DNA of 53,390 nucleotides, from NCBI GenBank assembly GCA_002069765.1, contig MWBZ01000021.1, positions 1-53,390 of the forward strand. The letters are read 5' to 3'. Positions 25,682-35,448 of this stretch are shown in pieces. Origin of the DNA: a bacterium ADurb.Bin243 (GTDB taxonomy: Bacteria > Muiribacteriota > UBA9980). How positions within the stretch are numbered: position 1 is the stretch's first letter; each line of letters begins with the position of its first letter. A program made the translations under genes and the position numbers. The notes beneath the pieces are model-generated. The model saw only the letters and a list, made by a program, of their open reading frames with translations, was not told the origin of the DNA and did not search any database.

Positions 25682-28096
25682 GTGGTTAAAGAGAAAGATA
25701 ATTTAAGAAGCCTGATAATAGTCGAGTCGCCCGGAAAAATCAAAACCATTAAAAAAATACTCGGCGGAAATTTTGAAGTGAAAGCCTCTATGGGACACGT
25801 TATAGATCTTCCCGAGCGCGATCTCGGCGTTGACGTTAAAAATAATTTCGAGCCCAAATACGAAGTTATACCTAAAAAAGACAAAGTCATAGAGGAACTT
25901 CAGAAAGAAGTGGCCAGATGCGACCGGGTTTACCTGGCGCCCGACCCGGACCGCGAAGGGGAGGCCATATCGTGGCACCTGGCCAGGGCCCTAAAGCTCG
26001 ACGTAAATGCCAGCATGCGCATAACTTTTAACGCGATCACGCCTAAAGTGGTGCTGGAAGCGCTCGAAAATCCCAAACCCATAGACATGAATAAAGTCAA
26101 TGCGCAGCAGGGCCGCCGCGTACTCGACAGGCTCGTCGGGTACGAGCTTTCGCCTCTTTTATGGCGCAAACTCCAGAAGGGCCTTTCGGCCGGACGCGTC
26201 CAGTCGGTGGCAGTGCTTCTGGTATGCAAGCGCGAAGAAGAGATCGCCAGATTCGTCAAAGAAGAATACTGGCTGGTGGACGCAGTTTTTCAGAAACCGC
26301 AGGGCGAAACTTTTAAAGCGAGACTTTTCAAGTTCGATAAAAAAGCCCCCAAGATAAAAAACGGCGAAGAAGCAGCAAAAATACTCAAGGCGTGCGAAGA
26401 GCAAAAATACGACGTGGCAAAGGTCGTAAATAAAGAAAAACGCAAAAAGCCTTCGGGTCCTTTCATCACTTCCACGCTTCAGCAGGAAGCTTCGCGCGTG
26501 CTGAATTTTCCGCCTTCCAAAACCATGAAGGTGGCCCAGAAATTATACGAAGGCATAGAGATCGAAAAGGGCAATACCGTCGGTTTGATAACCTACATGC
26601 GTACCGATTCGTACAGGGTTGTTCCAGAGGCCATAGCCGAAGCCAGAGGGTTTATAAAAGCCAAATACGGCGAAGAATACCTTCCGCCGGCCGACAGAAT
26701 CTATAAAACCAAATCTCAGGCGCAGGACGCCCATGAAGCCATAAGGCCCGCCGAGGTAAATAATACCCCGGAAAAACTGAAAAAACATCTTACGGCCGAC
26801 GAATACAGGCTTTATAACATGATCTGGAAGCGCTTCGTGGCTTCTCAGACGGCCGACGCTGTTTTCGATAGCGTTACGGTAGAGATCGGCTCCGACAGGG
26901 CCGTATTTAAAAGCGTCGGGGAAACCCTCAAATTCTCAGGTTTTCTCGCATTATACGACGTGGAAGCCCAGAACGCCGAAGAAAAAGAAGTGGAAAACGA
27001 ACCTGAAGGCGACGAAGAGGCCATCGTGGGAGGCAGGCTGCCGAGACTCGCTGAAAAAGAGCCTCTAGCGGTTAAAGAAATAACGCCCCTTCAGAAGTTT
27101 ACGAAGGAGCCGCCCCGCTACACCACCGCATCGCTTATTAAATCGCTCGAAGAACTTAAGATAGGCCGCCCGTCCACTTACGCTACGATCGTTAAAACCA
27201 TCCTGGACCGTAATTACGTCGAGATAAAAGAAAAGAAATTTTTCGCCACCGATATAGGCATGGCCACATCGGCGCTGCTCGAATCCTACTTCACCGACCT
27301 TATAAACGTCGAGTTCACGGCTAAAATGGAAGAAGAGCTCGACGGCATAGAAGACGGAAAAAAAGACTGGCGCAACGTTCTCGCCGCGTTCTATTCCCCG
27401 TTCCACGAAAAGCTTACTTTCGCCGACGGCAATATCAAAAAGATGAATATGCAGACAGACGTTATCTGCGACAAGTGCAAAAATCCTATGGTGCTGCTGT
27501 TTTCATCGCGCGGCAAATTCCTGGCGTGCCCCAAATTCCCTTACTGCAAAAACACTAAAAATATACCCCAGGATTTCGTGGTCTTCAATTCAGGAATGTT
27601 CAAGGCCGACGCGGTTAAAACTCTTCTTCTCAAAGACAGGCTCGCCGAGTTTGAAAAGCAGAACCTCGAAGCGCAGACCGAAGTGAAGCAATCCAACGCG
27701 GAAGCCATGGGCAAGTGCGAAAAATGCGGTTCCGACATGGTTTTAAAGAGCGGAAAGTTCGGGCAGTTCATAGCCTGCTCCGGCTATCCAAAATGCAAAA
27801 ACGCTAAGCCCATACAGAAAGACATCGGCGTTCCCTGCCCGAAACCGGGCTGCGAAGGCAAAGTGGCAGTAAAAAAATCCAAGCGCGGCCGCATATTTTA
27901 TTCATGCACCGAGTATCCGAAATGCGATTTCGTTTCGTGGGACCGCCCCAGCGGCGAGCTTTGCCCCGACTGCGGAGCCCATACTGTGGTAAAAGTTTCC
28001 AAAAAGGGCAATAAGATAAACTGCTCCAACAAGGAATGCGGATATAAGCGCGATATGCCGAACGAAAACGAACCCGCCGTTAAAGACGGGGAATAG
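25682..28096 (+). CDS. topA: DNA topoisomerase I
   Basis: The protein is about 804 residues. The TOPRIM domain starts LIIVESPGKIKTI and has the acidic DPDREGEAI metal site. The active-site tyrosine is Y305 in GLITYMRTDS, and the KRKKPSGPFITSTLQQ and QAQDAHEAIRPA blocks are typical. Four C-terminal four-cysteine zinc ribbons are visible (from about residues 600, 685, 725 and 765). The frame opens at a TTG at 25670, but GGGGG at 25672-25676 serves the GTG at 25682, which is therefore the start. The enzyme relaxes negative supercoils. It sits between smg and trmFO, the conserved Firmicute order. Confidence 0.97.
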   Translation: MVKEKDNLRSLIIVESPGKIKTIKKILGGNFEVKASMGHVIDLPERDLGVDVKNNFEPKYEVIPKKDKVIEELQKEVARCDRVYLAPDPDREGEAISWHLARALKLDVNASMRITFNAITPKVVLEALENPKPIDMNKVNAQQGRRVLDRLVGYELSPLLWRKLQKGLSAGRVQSVAVLLVCKREEEIARFVKEEYWLVDAVFQKPQGETFKARLFKFDKKAPKIKNGEEAAKILKACEEQKYDVAKVVNKEKRKKPSGPFITSTLQQEASRVLNFPPSKTMKVAQKLYEGIEIEKGNTVGLITYMRTDSYRVVPEAIAEARGFIKAKYGEEYLPPADRIYKTKSQAQDAHEAIRPAEVNNTPEKLKKHLTADEYRLYNMIWKRFVASQTADAVFDSVTVEIGSDRAVFKSVGETLKFSGFLALYDVEAQNAEEKEVENEPEGDEEAIVGGRLPRLAEKEPLAVKEITPLQKFTKEPPRYTTASLIKSLEELKIGRPSTYATIVKTILDRNYVEIKEKKFFATDIGMATSALLESYFTDLINVEFTAKMEEELDGIEDGKKDWRNVLAAFYSPFHEKLTFADGNIKKMNMQTDVICDKCKNPMVLLFSSRGKFLACPKFPYCKNTKNIPQDFVVFNSGMFKADAVKTLLLKDRLAEFEKQNLEAQTEVKQSNAEAMGKCEKCGSDMVLKSGKFGQFIACSGYPKCKNAKPIQKDIGVPCPKPGCEGKVAVKKSKRGRIFYSCTEYPKCDFVSWDRPSGELCPDCGAHTVVKVSKKGNKINCSNKECGYKRDMPNENEPAVKDGE

Positions 28097-28108
28097 AAAA
28101 GATAAGAT

Positions 28109-29428
28109 ATGAAACCAGTAAATATAATCGGCGGCGGGCTCAGCGGCGTAGAGGCCGCTCTCACTCTGGGTTGCGAAGGGTTTAAAGTGAACCTTTTCGA
28201 GGCGCGGCCTGAAAAAATGCCCGAAGTTTTTAAAACGGGGGGCCTTTGTGAGCTCGTTTGCTCCAACTCTCTGGGGTCGGTCAAGCCCGAAAGCGCTCCG
28301 GGAATTTTAAAGTCGGAGCTCGCGGCCCTCGGGTCTCACGTGATAGAAGCCGCCCGGCAATCCTCGGTACCGGGCGGGCAGGCGCTTTGCGTCGACAGGG
28401 CGAAGTTCAGCGCGATAATAGAAGATAAAGTCCGCGGCGAAAATAATATCAATCTGGTGAGGCGCGAAGTAAAATCTTTGAGCGAATTCGAGCCTGGCGA
28501 TAAAGTTATAATCGCCAGCGGGCCGCTTACGACCGACGCTTTTTTTTCCTCGCTTTCCGATAAATTCAGCGATAATTTATATTTTTACGACGCCGTTTCG
28601 CCCATCGTAGAGGCAGATTCGGTAGATATGACCCGCGCGTTCTGGAAGAACAGGTATTCGAGGGGCGCGGACGATTATCTGAACATAGCTTTGAATAAAG
28701 ACGAATATTTCGCTTTTTACCGCGAGCTTATCGCGGCCAGGACGGTTCCGCCTCGCGACAACGAGAAGGAGATTTTTTTCGAAAGCTGCATGCCCATAGA
28801 AGAACTCGCAAGGCGCGGGGAGCATACGCTCCGTTTCGGGCCTATGAAACCGAAGGGCTTCGAAGATCCGCGCACCGGCAAAATGCCGTACGCTGTCATT
28901 CAGCTCAGGCGTGAAGACAACCTCAATTCGGCCTTCAATATAGTCGGCTTTCAGACAAAAATGACGTTCGGGGAGCAGGCGCGTGTACTTTCAGTGATTC
29001 CCGGCCTCGAAAAAGTCAAAATACTTCGCTACGGAGTGATACATAAAAATTATTATATGTATTCGCCCGGGCTCGTAAATTTCAATCTCAGCCTCAAATC
29101 CGATCCGGATATATTCATCGCGGGCCAGCTTCTCGGCTCTGAAGGCTATTGCGAGGCCGTAGCGGGCGGAAAGCTCGCCGCGCTAAATATTATCGATTCC
29201 ATTAAAACCGGCCGACGCCGGTCTGTTTTAGAAAATATACATTATGAACGCACCATGATCGGCTCGCTCATTAAATATCTCACATCGAGCGCCGTTGCAA
29301 GAAAAAAATTCGTTCCCATGAATTCCAATTTCGGGCTCGTCGATACAAAATCCTATCCCAAAGATACTTTTCATCAAATATCAAATGAACAAATATCGAT
29401 TCTGGCGGATATGTTAAAAAAATACTAA
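28109..29428 (+). CDS. trmFO: Methylenetetrahydrofolate-tRNA-(uracil-5-)-methyltransferase
   Basis: This 439-residue flavoprotein begins VNIIGGGLSGVEAALTL (FAD dinucleotide site) and has FEARPEKMPEVFKTGGLCELVCSNSLGS, PGGQALCVDR, TFGEQARVLSVIPGLE and AGQLLGSEGYCEAVAGGKLAALN. These are TrmFO (formerly Gid) signatures. It forms m5U54 in tRNA using folate rather than SAM. Length is normal. It follows topA by 12 bp in the conserved topA-gid order. An AT-palindrome at its stop codon and a promoter beyond it suggest that transcription partly ends and restarts here. Confidence 0.97.
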   Translation: MKPVNIIGGGLSGVEAALTLGCEGFKVNLFEARPEKMPEVFKTGGLCELVCSNSLGSVKPESAPGILKSELAALGSHVIEAARQSSVPGGQALCVDRAKFSAIIEDKVRGENNINLVRREVKSLSEFEPGDKVIIASGPLTTDAFFSSLSDKFSDNLYFYDAVSPIVEADSVDMTRAFWKNRYSRGADDYLNIALNKDEYFAFYRELIAARTVPPRDNEKEIFFESCMPIEELARRGEHTLRFGPMKPKGFEDPRTGKMPYAVIQLRREDNLNSAFNIVGFQTKMTFGEQARVLSVIPGLEKVKILRYGVIHKNYYMYSPGLVNFNLSLKSDPDIFIAGQLLGSEGYCEAVAGGKLAALNIIDSIKTGRRRSVLENIHYERTMIGSLIKYLTSSAVARKKFVPMNSNFGLVDTKSYPKDTFHQISNEQISILADMLKKY

Positions 29429-29449
29429 AAAAAAAGCGTTTTTTTTAGT
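29424..29449. terminator. AT-only palindrome at the trmFO stop, possible weak terminator
   Basis: ACT plus nine A faces eight T plus AGT around a GCG loop. It resembles a bidirectional terminator in layout, but the stem is nearly all A-T, so efficiency is doubtful. Confidence 0.4.
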
Positions 29450-29456
29450 TTACATA

Positions 29457-29485
29457 TTGTCAAATATAAATTAATATGGTAGAAT
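29457..29485 (+). promoter_or_regulatory. Sigma70 promoter for the xerC-hslVU-flagellar operon
   Basis: TTGTCA (29457-29462), a 17-bp spacer ending TGG, then TAGAAT (29480-29485). It is the only good promoter seen between trmFO and the end of the flagellar genes, so it may drive the whole run to about 40038. Confidence 0.65.
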
Positions 29486-29589
29486 TAATTTTAAGGTCGT
29501 TCCTTTTTTAATAATTTTTTAATTATTACGGGCGCGCGCTTGCGGAGCTGACTTTAACATTGGCTTTAAAGTATTGCGGTGTACATTTT

Positions 29590-30486
29590 ATGAACGTTAT
29601 CGATGAGTATTTGATTTATATATCTTCTGTGCTAAACCTTTCACAGAACACGCAAAAGTCTTATTGCGAAGACATTACGGATTTTTTAAACTTCACTTCG
29701 CTCAACTACGGCATATCAAGAGAAAATTTTTCTAAAAACTTCCATAAAATCGATACTTTTTTAATAAGGCGCTACGTTTCAGATAAAAGCAAGCAGAACA
29801 AAAAGAAAACCACCATCAATCGCAAGCTTTCATCGCTTTCTTCCATGTTCGAGTATTTTTTGAAAAACGACTATATAGACGCCAACCCTTTCGACAATAT
29901 CTCAAGGCAGAAAACCGAAAAGACGCTTCCTAAATTTTTATATTACCATCAGGTAAAGGAATTTTTAGAAAGCATCCCGTGCGATAGTTACGAATCGCTC
30001 CGCGACAGGGCTATTTTCGAGCTCATTTATTCTTCCGGGCTCCGCATTTCGGAAGCGTGCAATTTAAAAAAATCCAATTTTGATTTTTACGGAAAAACCA
30101 TAACTTTTACGGGAAAAGGTTCCAAAGACAGGCAGGTGCCGGTCGGCGACATCGCTTTCGGCTATGTGCTAAGGCTCATCGAGCAGAACGGCGTTAACCA
30201 TCCGGGCTCGGAGCATATCTTTTTAAACCCTTCGGGCGAACCGCTTTCGGACCGGAGCGTACGCAGGATCATCAACGAATATTTCGACAAATTGAGCTTT
30301 CAGAAAAAAGTGAGCCCGCATGTTTTGCGCCACAGCTTCGCCACCCATCTTCTTGAAAACGGGGCTGACATAAGGCAGGTGCAGGAACTGCTCGGGCACA
30401 AGAGCCTTTCCACGACGCAGATATACACTCATCTCACGCAGGAGAGGCTCAAAATGGTTTACAATAAAGCGCATCCGCGCGCTTAA
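29590..30486 (+). CDS. xerC: Tyrosine recombinase XerC
   Basis: From the ATG at 29590 the protein has 298 residues and starts [25 protein letters not shown], the normal XerC/D N-terminus. A TTG at 29560 is in frame with GGAG upstream and would add ten residues. Catalytic residues are complete: R152 (SGLRISEA), K176 (TGKGSKDR), H244 and R247 ([11 protein letters not shown]), H270 (LGHKSLSTT) and Y279 (IYTH). It resolves chromosome dimers at dif. Position before hslV matches codV of Bacillus. Its housekeeping context argues against a phage or integron integrase. Confidence 0.94.
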   Translation: MNVIDEYLIYISSVLNLSQNTQKSYCEDITDFLNFTSLNYGISRENFSKNFHKIDTFLIRRYVSDKSKQNKKKTTINRKLSSLSSMFEYFLKNDYIDANPFDNISRQKTEKTLPKFLYYHQVKEFLESIPCDSYESLRDRAIFELIYSSGLRISEACNLKKSNFDFYGKTITFTGKGSKDRQVPVGDIAFGYVLRLIEQNGVNHPGSEHIFLNPSGEPLSDRSVRRIINEYFDKLSFQKKVSPHVLRHSFATHLLENGADIRQVQELLGHKSLSTTQIYTHLTQERLKMVYNKAHPRA

Positions 30487-30506
30487 AAAAGCAGAGAGGT
30501 TTTCGG

Positions 30507-31085
30507 GTGAACGGCAATTTTAACGATTCGGCAAGGGGCGGAGGAGTTTTCCATTCCACGACCGTAATAGCGGTAAGGCGGGGCGGCATCGTGGCTATGG
30601 CCGGCGACGGGCAGGTGACTTTCAACAATACCGTGCTCAAGGCCAAGGCCAAAAAGGTCCGCAGAATGTACGAAGGAAAAGTGCTGGCGGGTTTCGCCGG
30701 GGCGTCGAGCGACGCTTTCACGCTTTTCGAGATGTTCGAAAAAAAGCTCGAGCAATATATGGGGTCGCTTTCCCGCGCGGCTTACGAGCTGGCCAGGGAA
30801 TGGCGCCAGGACAAGTTTTTAAGGCGCCTCGAGGCGATGCTTCTGGTGGCCGATTTATCGGGCGTTTACCTTATAAACGGCGCGGGGGACATAGTGGAGC
30901 CCGATTACGACGCGATAGCCATAGGCTCGGGTTCCGTGATGGCGTATTCCAGCGCTCTCGCGCTTCTGGAAAACAGCGAACTGGGCGCCGCCGAAATAGC
31001 GGTGAAATCGCTTGAAATAGCTTCGAGAATATGCGTTTTCACCAATTCCAGCGTCACGCTCGAAGTGCTCGAAAATAACCGATAG
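30507..31085 (+). CDS. hslV: ATP-dependent protease peptidase subunit HslV
   Basis: This 192-residue protein has the HslV blocks [65 protein letters not shown] and AIGSGS. The catalytic N-terminal threonine would be T18 or T19 after removal of an unusually long leader of about 17 residues ([15 protein letters not shown]...); most HslV have 1-7. The start is GTG with GAGAGG 7 bp upstream. An ATG is not available in frame nearby. It pairs with HslU encoded 9 bp downstream, forming the HslUV (ClpQY) protease. Confidence 0.95.
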   Translation: MNGNFNDSARGGGVFHSTTVIAVRRGGIVAMAGDGQVTFNNTVLKAKAKKVRRMYEGKVLAGFAGASSDAFTLFEMFEKKLEQYMGSLSRAAYELAREWRQDKFLRRLEAMLLVADLSGVYLINGAGDIVEPDYDAIAIGSGSVMAYSSALALLENSELGAAEIAVKSLEIASRICVFTNSSVTLEVLENNR

Positions 31086-31094
31086 GAGATTAAA

Positions 31095-32549
31095 TTGGAA
31101 GAATCAGCTCTTACGCCGCGTGAAGTGGTGAGCTATTTAGACAGGTATATAATAGGGCAGAACGACGCTAAAAAAGCGGTCGCCATAGCCGTGCGCAACC
31201 GTTTCCGCCGCATGAACGTAAAAGGCGATATGCGCGAGGAAATAATGCCCAAAAACATAATAATGATAGGCCCGACCGGCGTAGGCAAGACCGAAATAGC
31301 CCGCAGGCTGGCGAAGCTTGTCAACGCGCCTTTCGTCAAGGTGGAAGCGTCTAAATACACCGAAGTGGGCTATGTGGGGCGCGACGTCGAATCGATGATC
31401 CGCGACCTGGTCGATTTTTCGATCAACATGGTAAAAAAAGAGCACACCAGAAGGTTCGATGAAAAAGCTAAAACAAACGTAAACAGGCGCATATTAGAAG
31501 CCCTTCTCCCGAGGGACGCCGGGGCTTCGCAGCAAAAATTCAACCCTATAGCCAATATTTTTCAGGCGGTAGCAAAATCCGCCGGGGTAAGCGGTTTTGA
31601 AGCATCGTTCGATTCCGGCGCCGCAGAAAGCCAGCCGGGCGTAGAAAACGAACAGCCTTCCGAAAACGGCCAGTCCGCGTACGACAAACTCAAGAAAATG
31701 CTCGACGAAGGAAAACTCGAATCAAAAATGATAGAAATCGAGATAAAAGAAAACCAGATGCCGCTGGTGGAAGTTTTTTCGAACCAGGGCCTCGAAGAGA
31801 TGGGCCTTAATATGGGCAGCATGCTCGGGGGCATCTTTCCGGACCGCAAAAAAAAGAAAACGGTCAGCGTCGCCGACGCCAGGACGCTTTTATACGCCGA
31901 AGAGATAAACAGGCTCATCGATATGGACGCGATAACCAAAGAAGCGCTTTTCCGCGTGGAAAACAACGGCATGGTCTTTATCGACGAAATAGATAAAATA
32001 GCCGGCGTAAAAGAGACGCACGGCCCCGACGTATCGCGCGAAGGCGTGCAGCGCGATATTTTGCCTATTCTCGAAGGCACCAGCGTCAACACCAAATACG
32101 GCCAGGTAAAAACGGACCATATATTGTTCATAGCGGCCGGAGCGTTCCACGTTTCAAAGCCTTCCGACCTTATTCCCGAGCTGCAGGGGCGGTTTCCTAT
32201 TCGCGTAGAACTTAAGAGCCTCACCCGTGAAGATTTCATGAGGATACTCGGCGAACCTAAAAACAGCCTGATAAAACAGTATCAGGCTCTTCTGGCTTCC
32301 GAAAAAGTGGAGCTTCATTTCGAGGAATCCGCGATAACCGAAATATCGCGCATTGCTTTCGAACTCAACGCCACGCTTGAAAATATAGGCGCGAGGCGCT
32401 TGTACACGGTGTGCGAAAAAATACTCGAAAGCCTTTTGTTCGCGGTGCCGTCGCCTGATATAACCAGGGTTTCCATAGACGGCGATTACGTCCGCGATCA
32501 TCTGGGAGACATAGTAAAATCAAAGGACCTCAATAAATATTTTCTGTAA
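31095..32549 (+). CDS. hslU: ATP-dependent protease ATPase subunit HslU
   Basis: This 484-residue AAA+ unfoldase has REVVSYLDRYIIGQ at the N-terminus, Walker A GPTGVGKTE (K65), KYTEVGYVGRDVESMIRDL (pore loop GYVG), a variable I-domain (about 110-240), Walker B VFIDEIDKIA and the sensor region ELQGRFPIRVEL. It ends in NKYFL, the C-terminal tail that docks in HslV. The start is TTG with AGGAG 6 bp upstream. It is followed directly by flagellar genes; codY, found at this point in Bacillus, is absent. Confidence 0.97.
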   Translation: MEESALTPREVVSYLDRYIIGQNDAKKAVAIAVRNRFRRMNVKGDMREEIMPKNIIMIGPTGVGKTEIARRLAKLVNAPFVKVEASKYTEVGYVGRDVESMIRDLVDFSINMVKKEHTRRFDEKAKTNVNRRILEALLPRDAGASQQKFNPIANIFQAVAKSAGVSGFEASFDSGAAESQPGVENEQPSENGQSAYDKLKKMLDEGKLESKMIEIEIKENQMPLVEVFSNQGLEEMGLNMGSMLGGIFPDRKKKKTVSVADARTLLYAEEINRLIDMDAITKEALFRVENNGMVFIDEIDKIAGVKETHGPDVSREGVQRDILPILEGTSVNTKYGQVKTDHILFIAAGAFHVSKPSDLIPELQGRFPIRVELKSLTREDFMRILGEPKNSLIKQYQALLASEKVELHFEESAITEISRIAFELNATLENIGARRLYTVCEKILESLLFAVPSPDITRVSIDGDYVRDHLGDIVKSKDLNKYFL

Positions 32550-32613
32550 ACGATTGCGCCGCGGGGCCGGTTCTTTTCGGCAGGCGAAAAACCATTCAAA
32601 AAGGCGGTAACGG

Positions 32614-33036
32614 ATGATAAGAGATTTTTTGTTTTCAAACCCTAAACTGGCATATATAAAACAGTCCATGGACGTTTCGATGATGCGCCACGAAGCTATT
32701 TCAAATAACATATCCAACGTCAATACGCCCAACTATAAAAAACAGGAAGTCACTTTCGAGGACGAACTCGCGAAGGCCCTCGACAGCCAGAGTTTCAAGG
32801 GGCGCAAGACGAATTCCAGACACCTTACCATCGGGGCCGGGTCGGCCTCTGAGGCGAAGCCGAAACTTATAACGGTAAAAGACCAGTCGATGAGAAACGA
32901 CGGCAATAACGTCGATGTGGACGAAGAAATGGCCAACCTGTCCAAAAACACCATTCAATATCGCACGCTGGCTTCGGTTCTAGATAACGAGCTCACCAAG
33001 ATCAATCTTGCTATAACTCGCGCGGGGAGGGTTTAA
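32614..33036 (+). CDS. flgB: Flagellar basal-body rod protein FlgB
   Basis: This 140-residue protein has the N-terminal rod/hook motif ISNNISNVNTPNYKKQEVTFEDEL and a C-terminal block NNVDVDEEMANLSKNTIQYRTLASVL, both typical of FlgB. It forms the proximal rod with FlgC and FliE. It starts the flagellar block 64 bp after hslU. The spacer has only a small GCCG/CGGC hairpin and no clear terminator or sigma28 promoter, so read-through from hslU is likely. Confidence 0.96.
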   Translation: MIRDFLFSNPKLAYIKQSMDVSMMRHEAISNNISNVNTPNYKKQEVTFEDELAKALDSQSFKGRKTNSRHLTIGAGSASEAKPKLITVKDQSMRNDGNNVDVDEEMANLSKNTIQYRTLASVLDNELTKINLAITRAGRV

Positions 33037-33046
33037 TAAATAAAAT

Positions 33047-33490
33047 ATGAGCGGTTTTTTGAAGTCCATCGATATATCCAGTTCAGGCCTTACCGCCGAG
33101 CGCGTAAGAATGGACGTAATATCCAATAATATAGCCAACGCAAACGTCACCCGCACCGAAAACGGCGGGCCGTACAGGCGCCAGATGCCTGTTTTTTCCC
33201 TCAGAGACAACAACAGCAAATTTTTTTCCTCGAAAAATGTTAACAATTCCATACCGGCCGGAGTTTCGGTAGTCGGAATAACCGAAGATGATTCCGCGCC
33301 GAGAATGGTTTACGATCCGGCCCATCCTGACGCTAATTCCGAAGGCTATGTTTCATATCCGAACGTCAACGTGGTCCGCGAGATGGTGGATATGATCACA
33401 TGCTCCCGCGCTTACGAGGCCAACGTCACCGCCATGAATTCGGCCAAAAACATGATATTGCGCGCGCTGGAAATCGGCGCCAAGTCTTAA
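33047..33490 (+). CDS. flgC: Flagellar basal-body rod protein FlgC
   Basis: This 147-residue protein carries the family motif VISNNIANANVTRTENGGPYRRQMPVF near the N-terminus and the C-terminal helix VVREMVDMITCSRAYEANVTAMNSAKNMILRALEIG. It lies 10 bp after flgB and is part of the proximal rod. Length and both conserved ends are normal for FlgC. Confidence 0.97.
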   Translation: MSGFLKSIDISSSGLTAERVRMDVISNNIANANVTRTENGGPYRRQMPVFSLRDNNSKFFSSKNVNNSIPAGVSVVGITEDDSAPRMVYDPAHPDANSEGYVSYPNVNVVREMVDMITCSRAYEANVTAMNSAKNMILRALEIGAKS

Positions 33491-33552
33491 GCGGCGTCCT
33501 TCATAACAGGGAAAATTTAAGTAAAATATAAATTTACGGAGAATTATTAAAA

Positions 33553-33885
33553 ATGAAAATAGGATCGATGAATTTTACGCCATTAAAACCGATCGTAAAC
33601 TCTTTTAAGCCCGCCAACCAGAACGCTTCTATGCCTGCTTCTGCTAATAAAAGCGGCGATATGATAGGCGATTTTTCCGATGCGCTGAAAAAAGCTATCA
33701 ACGATTTGAGCGCGCTGGAAGAAAATTCCGGCAAAAAAGTCAATTCCCTGGTCACCGGCCGGCTCGAAAACGTCCACGACATAATGATAGCCATGGAAAA
33801 ATCAAAAATAGGACTGAATATGGCTATCGAGGTCCGCAACAAGTTGATCGAAGGCTATAAAGAAGTAATGAGAATGCAGGTATAG
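33553..33885 (+). CDS. fliE: Flagellar hook-basal body protein FliE
   Basis: This 110-residue protein is a normal FliE in its C-terminal two-thirds: DFSDALKKAINDLSALEENSGKKVNSLVTGRLENVHDIMIAMEKSKIGLNMAIEVRNKLIEGYKEVMRMQV. The N-terminus is Asn/Ser-rich and variable. It joins the MS ring to the rod. CGGAG precedes the ATG. Order flgB-flgC-fliE-fliF is conserved. Confidence 0.96.
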   Translation: MKIGSMNFTPLKPIVNSFKPANQNASMPASANKSGDMIGDFSDALKKAINDLSALEENSGKKVNSLVTGRLENVHDIMIAMEKSKIGLNMAIEVRNKLIEGYKEVMRMQV

Positions 33886-33894
33886 GATTGACGC

Positions 33895-35421
33895 ATGAAT
33901 TATCTTAAAATGCTTTATGAACAATTCAAAAATCTTGCCGGATGGCAGAAGGCCGTAATTATTTCCGTGGCTTTCGTCGCTTTCGCCGGCGTCATAGCCT
34001 TCGCTTTCTTTTTCAGCGGCGGCGATTATGTAGTGCTTTACCGGAACCTCGATCTCGAAACCGCCGCCAATATAAAAGAAAAAATAGAAGAAGGAAACTA
34101 CAAATATAAAATTGCCGATAATGGCGCCACTATAATGGTTTCGCCGGCCGAAAAAGAGGTAATACTTCTCAAGCTGGCCAAGGATAACGTTTTGCCCGAT
34201 AGAAGCAAGGGCTACGAAGATATTTTCGGTAAATCGTCCAACGCGTTTTCAAATTCGCGTAAAATAGAAGACCTCAATATTTTAAGGGGCCTTCAGGCCG
34301 AAATAGAAACTACCATCAAAAGATCTTCAAAAATCATATCCAGCGCGCGTCTTCATATTTTTTACGCGCCGGAGCGCACTTTCAAAGAAGACCAGAAGCA
34401 GGACAAGGCTACGGTTTTTGTAGCGCTTAAGGCCGGCAAGAAAATCGAGGACGACCAGATAATCGGAATCAGAAACCTCGTGGCCAACGCCACCGGCATC
34501 GACGAGGACAACGTCAGCATTATAGACCAGAATTTCGTGGACGTGTCCAAGCGCCTGCGCTCCAATAAAAAAGAGGAAAATTATGCCGCCGATCAGTACA
34601 CACTTCAGAAAAAATATATCGAAGAAAAAGAGATAAAACTCCAGGAAATGCTCGACAGGATTCTCGGCGGAGGGCGTTCGGTAGTTACCGTCCACGCGGA
34701 GCTCAATTTCGATAAGAGGGAAGTTTTCGACGAATCTCTCGCCCCGCCGATTAAAGGCGAAGAAGGCGGCGTGGTAATTTCCGAGGAATTAAACGAGGAA
34801 ACCTTCAAGGGCAAGGGCAAAAAGCCCGTAGGAGTCCCGGGCACGCAGTCCAATATCCCCACCTATCCCGATTCTAAAAACGAGCAGGACGAATACGTAA
34901 GCAAGGCGGTCAAGAAGAACTACGACCTGAGCAAGAAGCAGGAAAAGATAGTTTACGCCGTAGGCGACGTTAAAAGGCTCAACGTTTCGGTAGTGGTCGA
35001 CGACATACTCACCAACGAACAGCGAACGAAAATAGAAAACGCCATAGTATCGGCCGCGGGAATAGTCAAACAGCGCGGCGATACCGTTGTGGTAGAAAAA
35101 TACCCGTTCAACCGCGAAGACATAAAAGTACAGGAAAAACAGGCTCAGCAGGATAAACTGCAGGATATGTTCTTCCAGCTTCTGCTGGTCATAATACCTA
35201 CGGGCGGAATTTTCTTCGTCCTGTGGTTCGTCTGGAAGAACAAAGAACTTATCATCACTCATTTCAAGCCTATCGAAATCAAGAAAGAGGCTTCCACGGA
35301 GGAAGTTCTGCCGCTTGAAGCGAGGGAGCGCGTACAAAAAGTCGATCTTATCAAGGATTTCATTAATAAGTCTCCGAAAGACGCGGCCACTTTACTGCAA
35401 ATCTGGCTGACGGCTGAATAA
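33895..35421 (+). CDS. fliF: Flagellar MS-ring protein FliF
   Basis: This 508-residue protein has an N-terminal membrane helix (about 18-42), the ring-building motifs with VLYRNLDLETAANI, the YscJ/FliF domain (AEIETTIKRSSKIISSARLHI), a low-complexity periplasmic loop (GGVVISEELNEE...GVPGTQSNIPTYP), a second helix (about 425-445) and a cytoplasmic C-terminus with VQKVDLIKDFINKSPKDAATLLQIWL, the FliG-binding tail. It forms the MS ring in the inner membrane. Confidence 0.97.
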   Translation: MNYLKMLYEQFKNLAGWQKAVIISVAFVAFAGVIAFAFFFSGGDYVVLYRNLDLETAANIKEKIEEGNYKYKIADNGATIMVSPAEKEVILLKLAKDNVLPDRSKGYEDIFGKSSNAFSNSRKIEDLNILRGLQAEIETTIKRSSKIISSARLHIFYAPERTFKEDQKQDKATVFVALKAGKKIEDDQIIGIRNLVANATGIDEDNVSIIDQNFVDVSKRLRSNKKEENYAADQYTLQKKYIEEKEIKLQEMLDRILGGGRSVVTVHAELNFDKREVFDESLAPPIKGEEGGVVISEELNEETFKGKGKKPVGVPGTQSNIPTYPDSKNEQDEYVSKAVKKNYDLSKKQEKIVYAVGDVKRLNVSVVVDDILTNEQRTKIENAIVSAAGIVKQRGDTVVVEKYPFNREDIKVQEKQAQQDKLQDMFFQLLLVIIPTGGIFFVLWFVWKNKELIITHFKPIEIKKEASTEEVLPLEARERVQKVDLIKDFINKSPKDAATLLQIWLTAE

Positions 35422-35448
35422 AAAATTTAAAACGACGGTGAGAGATAA

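Noticed and set aside
29590-30486. Integrase of a mobile element
   Set aside because: Its place in the conserved trmFO-xerC-hslVU run and its XerC-type N-terminus indicate the housekeeping recombinase; no attachment sites are seen.
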